64,000 nt of DNA, from NCBI GenBank assembly GCA_041751955.1, contig JBGSIB010000050.1:62001-126000 (forward strand), given 5' to 3'. The stretch's first letter is position 1; the number at the start of each line of letters is the position of its first letter. This DNA comes from UBA2040 sp041751955 (GTDB taxonomy: Bacteria; Bacteroidota; Bacteroidia; Flavobacteriales_D; Crocinitomicaceae). Made by a program: the position numbers and the translations under genes. This document shows positions 1-6,776 of the stretch, piece by piece. The notes below the pieces were generated by a model. That model was given only the letters and a program-made list of their open reading frames with translations, made no database searches and was not told where the DNA came from.

Positions 1-576
1 ATTTCGATTTTATCCATTGGATTTTTCACTGAAGCAGATAATGCAGTGGTTTGGCGAGGACCCATGGCCTCCAAAGCATTGACACAAATGTTCACGGATG
101 CACATTGGGGAGAATTGGATTATTTGTTAATCGATCTTCCTCCAGGAACGGGAGATATTCATTTGAGTTTGGTACAAACGGTTCCTTTGGACGGCGCTGT
201 AATTGTCAGTACACCGCAAGAAGTGGCTTTGGCCGATGCGCGACGTGGAGTGAATATGTTCCGTATGGAAAGTATTAATGTGCCTATCATTGGCATCGTA
301 GAAAATATGTCTTGGTTTACACCAGCCGAATTGCCTGACAATAAATATTATTTGTTTGGAAGAGACGGAGCGAAGAATTTAGCGGCGGGAATGGAAGTTC
401 CTTTTCTCGGACATATTCCTTTGGTGCAAAGTTTACGCGAGGCTGGAGATGCTGGACGACCTGCAGTATTCCAAGAAAATAGCATAACTGGAAATGCACT
501 TGACGAATTAGTTCGTACTTTTATAGAGAATTTGAAAGTGTTGAAAAACAAAACATTACATAAGACCGAAGCATGA
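1..576 (+). CDS. mrp: Mrp/ApbC (Nbp35-type) Fe-S cluster carrier P-loop ATPase, 3' part
   Basis: The gene enters from the left edge, and the reading frame is open from base 1. The visible part has the features of the Mrp/Nbp35 MinD-like ATPase family: a DLPPGTGD (Walker B/switch) motif, the segment STPQEVALADARRGVNMF, and the downstream GIVENMSWF followed by the FG..GA..LA..... PFLG.IPL pattern. The N-terminal Walker A lies outside the window. Family members bind and transfer [4Fe-4S] clusters in the cytoplasm. The stop overlaps the start of the next gene (ATGA), a NifU-domain Fe-S protein, so the two are probably translationally coupled and act together in Fe-S delivery. An internal GTG at 46 is not the real start, because homology-like sequence continues upstream of it. 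Confidence 0.95.
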   Translation: MSILSIGFFTEADNAVVWRGPMASKALTQMFTDAHWGELDYLLIDLPPGTGDIHLSLVQTVPLDGAVIVSTPQEVALADARRGVNMFRMESINVPIIGIVENMSWFTPAELPDNKYYLFGRDGAKNLAAGMEVPFLGHIPLVQSLREAGDAGRPAVFQENSITGNALDELVRTFIENLKVLKNKTLHKTEA

Positions 577-833
577 TCTTAAACAAACCAGAATTAACAA
601 TCAAAATAAACGATGCATTGGCCTCGCTTCGTCCTTTTTTTGAAGCAGATGGTGGAGACATGAAATTGGTCGATATCACTGATGAAGGTGTGGCACAAAT
701 TCAATTACTGGGTGCGTGTAGTGACTGCTCCATGAGCCTTATGACTTTGAAAGCTGGCGTTGAACAAGCCGTTAAGAAAGTAGCACCGGAAATAGTTTCT
801 GTGGAAGCGGTAGAATTAAATACTTCTATTTAA
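573..833 (+). CDS. NifU C-terminal-domain Fe-S scaffold protein
   Basis: This 86-residue protein consists only of the NifU C-terminal (Nfu) domain. FFEADGGDMKLVDI near the start and the LGACSDCSMS segment with the CxxC pair are the family hallmarks; the two Cys bind a [4Fe-4S] cluster at a dimer interface. It works in cytoplasmic Fe-S assembly or transfer. It overlaps mrp by four bases (ATGA), so it is almost certainly cotranscribed and coupled to that carrier ATPase. A second, longer NifU-type protein lies at 31199-31798. The length is normal for stand-alone Nfu proteins of Bacteroidota. Confidence 0.93.
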   Translation: MILNKPELTIKINDALASLRPFFEADGGDMKLVDITDEGVAQIQLLGACSDCSMSLMTLKAGVEQAVKKVAPEIVSVEAVELNTSI

Positions 834-997
834 GGCGAACTGCTGTTAAAATTGTTGTCAATTCCAGCTGGAATAATAAGCTTTCGATTGGTCAAGAATT
901 TTGGCGCAACTATTTAATAAACAGGACTTTTTATCTTTTTTTATTTGCTGAATTGTTTTCATCCCAACTTTGTCTATTTTAGCTCAAAATTTAGACT

Positions 998-2080
998 TTG
1001 AGAACCATTGTTTATGCTTTATTTGTTCTTCTGTCCTATACGGTTTATGGGCAAAGAGAGTTTTTAAACAATACGCAACTCACTTTACAGTACAACCGTG
1101 GAGTCGCACTTCCAGAATATTCATTTGTCTCTTTCCTTGTTGATCAACCGATACAAAGTGTTGCTTTTAATGTATTGAAGCAAACTACAGGAAAAAACGA
1201 TTGGGAGCGATTGTATAAATTTCCAGAATATGGTTTTTCTTTTTTTTATACCAATCTAGGCAACGATCAGTATCTCGGTAAAGCCTTCGCTTTGAATTAC
1301 TTTTTCAAAATCAATTTCATTTCCAAAGAAAAATGGAAAGTCTTCAACCAAACGGGTATTGGCTTGGGCTATCTTACGCGAAAATTTGATTTGGAAGAAA
1401 ATTATCACAACGTTGGTATTGGTTCGCAGGTGAATGTGCATTTTAATTTCAGGCTGGGTGCATCCTACCGATTTGCCCAAAAGTGGAGTACTGATTTCGG
1501 ACTTTCATTTGATCACTTCTCGAATGGGAATACAGCAGATCCCAATTTAGGATTAAATAATGTGACAATTTTTACGGGGATTCGCCATGATTTGGGAATT
1601 ATAGAAGACAAAAACATACAAGCACTAAACCCCCATGTTCGCAAAAATAATTTTGAAATAGTGGCGAGCATAGGCGGGAAGAAAACGAGAGCGATTTCAT
1701 CAAAATATTTTTTAACTTCTTCCCTAAGCGCGGGAGTCAATCGAGAATTTTTTCGAGGATTTAATTTGGGTTTGGGAGCCGATCTTTTCTATGACGAATC
1801 GATTGAAACTCAAATGCAGGCCAAAGGGGAAACATTTCATTCTTCTAATAATTTCCAAACTGGAATCCATCTTTCACAAGAATTTAGATACAACCGTTTT
1901 AGCCTGATTTTGCAAGAAGGTATTTATTTAGGATTGACGAATAAAGGCAACAATAAAAGCATGTATAATAGGGGAATCGTTCAATTTCAATTCAATAAAA
2001 ACATCTTGTTGCGAATTGCTATGAAGTCGCATTTACACATTTTAGATTATCCTGAAATTGGCATAGGAATCAAATGGTAA
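998..2080 (+). CDS. PagL-like lipid A deacylase / acyloxyacyl hydrolase family beta-barrel
   Basis: This 360-residue protein has a signal peptide (about residues 1-18, ending SYTVYGQ) and alternating beta-strand sequence typical of an outer-membrane barrel. The segment DHFSNGNTADPNLGLN (from residue 172) matches the PagL active-site region: His173 and Ser175 fit the H-x-S pair. The residue 14 after the His, Glu in Pseudomonas PagL, is Asn187 here. Family members remove the 3-O-linked acyl chain of lipid A at the outer membrane. The start is TTG (998-1000); no in-frame ATG precedes the signal peptide. It overlaps the next gene by seven bases. Enzymatic activity is uncertain because of the Asn substitution; the family assignment is firm enough for a putative call. 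Confidence 0.75.
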   Translation: MRTIVYALFVLLSYTVYGQREFLNNTQLTLQYNRGVALPEYSFVSFLVDQPIQSVAFNVLKQTTGKNDWERLYKFPEYGFSFFYTNLGNDQYLGKAFALNYFFKINFISKEKWKVFNQTGIGLGYLTRKFDLEENYHNVGIGSQVNVHFNFRLGASYRFAQKWSTDFGLSFDHFSNGNTADPNLGLNNVTIFTGIRHDLGIIEDKNIQALNPHVRKNNFEIVASIGGKKTRAISSKYFLTSSLSAGVNREFFRGFNLGLGADLFYDESIETQMQAKGETFHSSNNFQTGIHLSQEFRYNRFSLILQEGIYLGLTNKGNNKSMYNRGIVQFQFNKNILLRIAMKSHLHILDYPEIGIGIKW

Positions 2081-2790
2081 GAATCGTTTACATATCGTTA
2101 TTCAGCTTGCTATTTCTTTTGAGTTCTTGTCAAAAAAATAAGGCAAAAATCTCAAAAGTTATTCCTCTTGAAGCTTTTGAAGAAGTGCGCTTGAATTCAC
2201 CGTTTGAAATTATTTTGGTGGAGGATACTGTTTATTTCATCGAAATAAGTGGTTTTGAAAAATCAGTAGAAAAAATAAATGTTCAGGTTGAAAATAAAAT
2301 ACTTACGCTTGAGAATACGTCAAAATCGAATTTTTTACACCCAAAAACCAAGGGTTTGACCATCTTTATTCATGCTTTACCATTGAAGAAAATTGAAGCC
2401 AATGAAACTTGCCACATCACTACACAAAATCCGATAACTTCTGCAGATTTTGGATTGATCATGCGAAGCAAAGCTAACTTTGCTGACCTGGAATTGAATG
2501 GAACGGTATTTTATTATTGGAACAATTATCCGTGTGGTGGCAAATTGACCTTACGCGGAAATACGGACCAATTGAAAATTTGGAATACGGCCATTTTTTC
2601 TGTCGATGCAAAAAACTTGACTACGAATTACGGTCTTGTTGAGAACAGTTCGAAAGGAAAATGTGAGGTCAATGTAACTGGCAATTTAGAGTACAGCATT
2701 ACCGGTGAAGGTGATATTGAAGTCTACGGAAATCCAAGTATAATCGTTGAGAAAGCACTTTCTGGTAAGGGAAAATTGATCATTAAATAA
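2074..2790 (+). CDS. DUF2807 (head GIN domain) lipoprotein
   Basis: This 238-residue protein begins with a lipoprotein signal peptide and a lipobox, LLSSC (Cys about residue 19), so it is predicted to be membrane-anchored. The rest is repetitive beta-rich sequence: an early ISKVIPLEAFEEVRLNSPFEI segment and late alternating strands with a GxGDIEVYGNP turn. This matches the DUF2807/GIN-domain right-handed beta-helix-like proteins abundant in Bacteroidota. No enzymatic function is known. It starts inside the end of the PagL-like gene (7-base overlap), and the next ATG follows its stop directly, so 998-3354 is probably one operon, possibly for envelope maintenance (inference). Confidence 0.75.
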   Translation: MVRIVYISLFSLLFLLSSCQKNKAKISKVIPLEAFEEVRLNSPFEIILVEDTVYFIEISGFEKSVEKINVQVENKILTLENTSKSNFLHPKTKGLTIFIHALPLKKIEANETCHITTQNPITSADFGLIMRSKANFADLELNGTVFYYWNNYPCGGKLTLRGNTDQLKIWNTAIFSVDAKNLTTNYGLVENSSKGKCEVNVTGNLEYSITGEGDIEVYGNPSIIVEKALSGKGKLIIK

Positions 2791-3354
2791 ATGAAAATTC
2801 TAAAGAGTTCAGATTATCAAACAAGTATTTGGACTGGAGGAACGACCACGCAGCTTTATATTTTTCCAGAAAACGAAATGTTTGCCGACAAAACATTTTT
2901 ATTTCGCATTAGTTCTGCCAAAATCGAAATGGAACATTCAGATTTTAGTCAGTTTACAGATTACAAACGCTTGATCTTGACCCTTGATCGTACCATTCGA
3001 TTACGACATAATGGAGGCATTGAAATGGAGTTAAACCCTCTTCAAATTCATAATTTCGATGGAAATTGGGTAACTTCTTCCGAAGGAAAATGCCGCGATT
3101 TCAATCTAATTTTTCGTCCGGAATTAAGTGGAAACATAGAAGTGATTCATTTGAAAAAGAATAAAAAATATCTTTTTTGCCGCGCTCAGGATGAACAATT
3201 TCGACTGACGTTTCTTTACAAAGGAATATTGAATAGCGATGATATTCTAGTTGCTGAAGAAGAATCAATTATTTTGAAGGAAGATGATAAGGAAAACTAT
3301 GAATTTGTTGCCGTGGAAGATAGCATTTTGATTTCGGTTCATATTTCTAGTTGA
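2791..3354 (+). CDS. HutD/Ves family cupin-like protein
   Basis: This 187-residue protein starts immediately after the preceding stop. The N-terminal pattern (SIWTGGTTTQLYIFP, then FLFRISSAKIE, then DFSQFTDYKRLILTLD) matches the HutD/Ves family of bicupin proteins: S.W.GG.T...P, F..R.S.A.ve.. FS.f.g..R.l..L. In some bacteria the family sits in histidine-utilisation operons, and E. coli Ves is a cold/environment-linked protein. The biochemical role is unresolved, so no pathway is assigned. No hut genes are visible nearby. It is cytoplasmic, with no signal peptide. Confidence 0.78.
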   Translation: MKILKSSDYQTSIWTGGTTTQLYIFPENEMFADKTFLFRISSAKIEMEHSDFSQFTDYKRLILTLDRTIRLRHNGGIEMELNPLQIHNFDGNWVTSSEGKCRDFNLIFRPELSGNIEVIHLKKNKKYLFCRAQDEQFRLTFLYKGILNSDDILVAEEESIILKEDDKENYEFVAVEDSILISVHISS

Positions 3355-3412
3355 TCAACTAGCGTTTCAAACTCCATTAAAAAAGGTTATTTTTGCCCAA
3401 TACGTCCAAAGC

Positions 3413-3877
3413 ATGACCAACAACGATATTCTCCGCAGACTCCGATTTACTTTCGATTTTAATGATGAAACGGTAATGAATCTTTTTCGTGACGGCGGAA
3501 TAGAAGTTACGCGCACGGAAATCAGTGATTGGATGAAAAAAGAAGAAGACGAGGCATACAAAAACCTAGGTGACAAATATTTGGCCGCTTTTCTGAATGG
3601 ATTCATCACCAAAAATCGTGGAAAAAAAGAAGGTCCCCAGCCTGAACCTGAAAAAAAATTGAACAACAATATCATCCTTCGCAAATTGCGTATCGCACTG
3701 AATATGCAAGACGAAGATATGCTGGAGATATTAGATTTAGCCGATTTGCGATTTTCCAAGCACGAATTGAGTGCTTTTTTCCGAAAACCCGATCATAAAC
3801 ATTACCGCGAGTGCAAAGATCAAATCGTTCGAAATTTCTTACACGGTTTGCAAATTAAGTTCAAGATCGGAAACTAA
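3413..3877 (+). CDS. yehS: DUF1456 family protein YehS
   Basis: This 154-residue protein contains two copies of the short DUF1456 helical repeat. The first starts NNDILRRLRFTFDFNDETVMNLF and the second NNIILRKLRIALNMQDEDMLEIL (each described here in part; residues about 3-60 and 85-145). They are joined by a charged linker with EGPQPEPEKK. This is the YehS architecture, and the length fits (about 155 residues). Function is unknown; it is predicted to be cytoplasmic. It is convergent with the CDGSH gene: if the frameshift described there is corrected, the two genes end four bases apart and do not overlap. Confidence 0.85.
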   Translation: MTNNDILRRLRFTFDFNDETVMNLFRDGGIEVTRTEISDWMKKEEDEAYKNLGDKYLAAFLNGFITKNRGKKEGPQPEPEKKLNNNIILRKLRIALNMQDEDMLEILDLADLRFSKHELSAFFRKPDHKHYRECKDQIVRNFLHGLQIKFKIGN

Positions 3878-3881
3878 TTCC

Positions 3882-4114
3882 CTATAAATTCTTGTGTGTG
3901 CCGTCGCAAAACGAACCGTTGTGGCTGTTTTTACATCCACACCAAGCCACCATTTTTTTTCTGTAATTTGCTCAATGTTTGGTGAAAATTCTGAACCTTT
4001 GTGTGAACCATCACAATAAGGTTGTTTGCTCGAATGACCACATGCGCACCAAGCGTATGTTCCTGGTTCTAACTCCATTACGAAAGGTGATTTTTGTGCT
4101 ATTTTCTTATCCAT
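3882..4114 (-). CDS. Double-CDGSH iron-sulfur protein, interrupted by a -1 frameshift in an A8 run
   Basis: The zero frame gives a first perfect CDGSH motif, CACGHSSKQPYCDGSH (residues 23-38; C-x-C-x2-S-x3-P-x-C-D-G-x-H). After residue Lys54 the zero frame turns into unrelated sequence and runs to 3839, into the end of yehS. One base earlier in frame, the DNA encodes AWCGCKNSHNGSFCDGTH, a second complete CDGSH motif, followed by a stop at 3882-3884. The switch point is an eight-A run (3953-3960 on the plus strand), with an in-frame A_AAA_AAA heptamer. The corrected product is 77 residues, the usual size of bacterial two-motif CDGSH proteins that bind [2Fe-2S] clusters. Possibilities are a sequencing or assembly error, a real one-base deletion, or -1 slippage producing both forms. 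Confidence 0.85.
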
Positions 4115-4216
4115 CTTGAAAGTAAATTTAATTTATTTACCAAGGTAACTAAATTTATCCAACTAAAAGCAGATTTTTACTTACTTTCGGAAAAACCTTA
4201 TAAAAATTTATTCTCA

Positions 4217-4426
4217 ATGACAGCAATTATTGGATACCTCGCTTCGGCCATTGTTTTGCTTTCTTTCGTTATGAAAGATATTCGCACTTTGCGTTGGGTG
4301 AATATTGTTGGTTGCGGACTATTTATCGTTTGGGGAATTTTGATCCAAGAAATTCCTGTTATTATCACCAATGTTGGAATTGTTTTGGTGAATTTGTATT
4401 ACTTGCTGTTGAAGAAACCATCCTAA
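4217..4426 (+). CDS. Small multi-pass membrane protein, YgjV/CBU_0592-like
   Basis: This 69-residue protein is almost entirely hydrophobic, with about three membrane segments: IIGYLASAIVLLSFV, then VNIVGCGLFIVWGILI, then IPVIITNVGIVLVNLYYLL. The central KDIRTLRWVNIVGCGLF and the final TNVGIVLVNLYYL resemble the short YgjV/CBU_0592-type inner-membrane family. The function of that family is unknown. An upstream ATG at 4094 would add 41 charged residues inside the region overlapping the divergent CDGSH start, so the start at 4217 is preferred. The gene ends 66 bases before cysS. Confidence 0.62.
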   Translation: MTAIIGYLASAIVLLSFVMKDIRTLRWVNIVGCGLFIVWGILIQEIPVIITNVGIVLVNLYYLLLKKPS

Positions 4427-4492
4427 ACGCGTTTTCCAAAAGAAAACTTCCTTTTTACTTATATTTGCCACTATAATTAAGCGGTAAAGATT

Positions 4493-5953
4493 ATGAAGCA
4501 AGAAAACCTGAAAATATACAATACGCTCTCTGGAAAAAAAGAAGCTTTCCAGCCTATTCAACCGGGAAAAGTGGGCATGTATGTTTGTGGTCCGACGCTC
4601 TATAGCGAACCGCACATGGGCAATATGCGAACCTTCATCAATTTCGATTTGATTTATCGTTACTTGCTTGCTCTTGGTTTTCAGGTGAAATACGTGCGCA
4701 ACATTACGGACGCTGGTCACATAACCAATAGCGCTGGCGATGAGGTCGATTCCATTGGCGTTGCTGCAAGAGCGGAACAAATGCAGTCGCTGGAAATTGT
4801 GTACAAATACAATGTAAAGTTTCAAAAATTGCAACATTTGTACAACATGTTTCCGCCCAGCATAGAACCAACCGCGACTGGACACATTCAAGAACAAATA
4901 GAAGTGATTGAAAAAATACTGGAGAACGGACTAGCTTATGTAGTCAACGGCTCGGTTTATTTCGATACCAAAAAATACAGCGAAAGCTTCAATTACGGGA
5001 TTCTCAGTGGACGAAAAATTGATGAATTAGCTGAAGAAACAAGAGATCTCAACGCCCAAGACGAAAAACGATTTTTTGCCGATTTCGCCTTGTGGAAAAA
5101 AGCCAATCCCGACGACATGCAAATTTGGCGTTCGCCTTGGGGAGACGGAAATCCAGGTTGGCACATCGAGTGCACGGCCATGAGCACCAAATATTTAGGA
5201 AAAACCTTCGACATACACGGCGGTGGAATGGATCTGAAATTTCCGCACCACGAAGACGAAATTGCCCAAAGTTGTGGGTCATTAGGTTGTTCTCCAGCCA
5301 ACTATTGGTTACACGCCAACATGCTGGAAGTCAACGGACAAAAGATGAGTAAATCCTTCGGGAATTACTTTTTACCTATGGAAATTGTGGATGGAACTTC
5401 CAAACTTTTCGAAAAACCCTTTTCAGCGAATATCGTTCGATTCTCCATGATGCAAGCACATTACCGCAGCACGATGGATATTTCCAACGAGTCGCTTTTG
5501 GCTTCAGAAAAAGGCTTGAACCGTTTGTTGGATGCTATGAAAAATTTGGAAACACTTGCCGCTGGAGATGAATCTTCTATCGATGTTCCCAATTTGACAG
5601 CTTCCTTCTTCAATGCCATGAACGACGATTTCAACACACCTGTTTTGGTCGCCAATTTGTTTGAAGCCGTGAAATACATCAATTCCTGCAAGGACGGAAA
5701 AGCTTCCATATCAACCACCGATTTGTCTCTTTTGAAAACCGAAATGCAGCGTTTCGTTTTCGACGTCCTCGGGCTCACCAACGAGAGCGCCCATAGCGAC
5801 AACCGTTTGGCACCTGTCATGGATCTCGTTCTGGAACTTCGCCAAGCTGCTCGCGAAAACAAAGACTGGACCACTTCGGATCAAATTCGAGATGGTTTGG
5901 CAAAAGCTGGGATTGTGGTGAAAGATGGGAAAGACGGGACGGAGTGGGGTTAA
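4493..5953 (+). CDS. cysS: Cysteinyl-tRNA synthetase
   Basis: This class I synthetase of 486 residues (normal length about 460-500) charges tRNA-Cys with cysteine in the cytoplasm. It shows YVCGPTLYSEPHMGNMRTF near the N-terminus, with HMGN (residues 41-44) in place of the textbook HIGH, then KYVRNITDAGH, the zinc-site segment GWHIECTAMS, HGGGMDLKFPHHEDEIAQS, and KMSKSFGN (284-291). The C-terminal helical domain ends with DQIRDGLAKAGIVVKDGKDGTEW, also a family signature. A TATATTTG box lies at 4460-4467, a plausible -7 promoter element with a short leader, but no clear -33 element is seen. Confidence 0.98.
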   Translation: MKQENLKIYNTLSGKKEAFQPIQPGKVGMYVCGPTLYSEPHMGNMRTFINFDLIYRYLLALGFQVKYVRNITDAGHITNSAGDEVDSIGVAARAEQMQSLEIVYKYNVKFQKLQHLYNMFPPSIEPTATGHIQEQIEVIEKILENGLAYVVNGSVYFDTKKYSESFNYGILSGRKIDELAEETRDLNAQDEKRFFADFALWKKANPDDMQIWRSPWGDGNPGWHIECTAMSTKYLGKTFDIHGGGMDLKFPHHEDEIAQSCGSLGCSPANYWLHANMLEVNGQKMSKSFGNYFLPMEIVDGTSKLFEKPFSANIVRFSMMQAHYRSTMDISNESLLASEKGLNRLLDAMKNLETLAAGDESSIDVPNLTASFFNAMNDDFNTPVLVANLFEAVKYINSCKDGKASISTTDLSLLKTEMQRFVFDVLGLTNESAHSDNRLAPVMDLVLELRQAARENKDWTTSDQIRDGLAKAGIVVKDGKDGTEWG

Positions 5954-6017
5954 AGCACATGATTAAACTATTACGGTCTAATGCTTGTTATGAATAGGTC
6001 CTTTGAATTTGGTAGCG

Positions 6018-6548
6018 ATGAAGTACTTTTTTATTCTGGCTCTTGCCCACATTTTAGTAATCCCTATGACTATTTTTAATTTTGAACTTGGAGCTGATAT
6101 TCAGCAATGGCAGGTAGTCAATGATGGTGTCATGGGCGGATTATCCCAGGGACACTTTTCACTGAACGAACAGGGTCATGGCATGTTTTCAGGAAAAGTT
6201 TCAGTGGAAAATAACGGAGGTTTTTCTTCCATTCGTTGTGCGTTGGACAAATTAAATATAAAAGGTCTCGAAAAATTTGTGATTCGGTTGCGTGGTGATG
6301 GCAAGTCCTATCAATTTAGAGCAAAGTCAAACAAAGGAGAGTATTATTCATACATCTTTACCTTTCCAACTACTGGAGAATGGGAAGATATTGAAATTTC
6401 CTTGGATGAAATGTACCCATCTTTTAGGGGCAGAAAACTCAATCAACCCAATTTTTCAGCTGCTACCCTTGAGGAAATTGGTTTTTTAATCGGCAACAAA
6501 AAAGCCGAAGATTTCCAATTGCTTATCGATAAAATTGAATTGCGCTAA
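6018..6548 (+). CDS. CIA30/NDUFAF1-like domain protein, secreted
   Basis: This 176-residue protein begins at ATG 6018, which opens a signal-like hydrophobic stretch (MKYFFILALAHILVIP). An upstream in-frame ATG at 6003 adds five residues and is less likely. The body matches the CIA30 family, related to mitochondrial complex I intermediate-associated protein 30: WQVVNDGVMGGLSQG, NNGGFSSIRC, FVIRLRGDGKSYQFRAK, then WEDIEISLDEMYPSFRGR. Bacterial members adopt a galactose-binding-like jelly roll of unknown function. It lies about 60 bases after cysS, on the same strand. Confidence 0.82.
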   Translation: MKYFFILALAHILVIPMTIFNFELGADIQQWQVVNDGVMGGLSQGHFSLNEQGHGMFSGKVSVENNGGFSSIRCALDKLNIKGLEKFVIRLRGDGKSYQFRAKSNKGEYYSYIFTFPTTGEWEDIEISLDEMYPSFRGRKLNQPNFSAATLEEIGFLIGNKKAEDFQLLIDKIELR

Positions 6549-6603
6549 TTGGCTAGTTGTGCTTATGACTTGACAAGCAAAGCACGACGCCTAAGAGCGG
6601 TTT

Positions 6604-6705
6604 GACTTAATTGCGGATACGTGCTTTGCAGAATCATTTTTGCTATATTTGAAATCTGTGCTTCGTATTAACATTTGTGTCAATTATCCGCTGGTGCGCC
6701 AAGTC
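6604..6705. repeat. Imperfect inverted repeat upstream of the peptidase gene
   Basis: The arm at 6604-6619 (GACTT....GCGGATA) is answered at 6685-6705 (TATCCGC....AAGTC). Both blocks are exact complements, separated by 4 and 9 bases respectively, and the arms flank a 65-base AT-rich centre. The region 6549-6776 has no gene. The layout suggests a small non-autonomous element or cassette boundary at the left edge of an accessory patch. This is inference from one copy only. Confidence 0.4.
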
Positions 6706-6776
6706 GAAAAACGTTAGCAGTAATGAAATGATTCTAATTCGCTCGAAAATAGTTGACAAAAAATAAAATAATAAAT

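Noticed and set aside
3839..3884. CDGSH protein continuing to 3839 in the zero frame
   Set aside because: The extension past residue 54 has no family similarity and overlaps yehS; the -1 frame gives a second CDGSH motif and a stop that removes the overlap.
4319..4897. 192-residue minus-strand ORF over cysS
   Set aside because: Antisense to the N-terminal half of an obvious cysteinyl-tRNA synthetase; no recognisable domain.
6549..6776. Integron attC site upstream of the peptidase
   Set aside because: The inverted repeat arms are present but no integrase or cassette array is visible, and the core sites do not match attC well enough.
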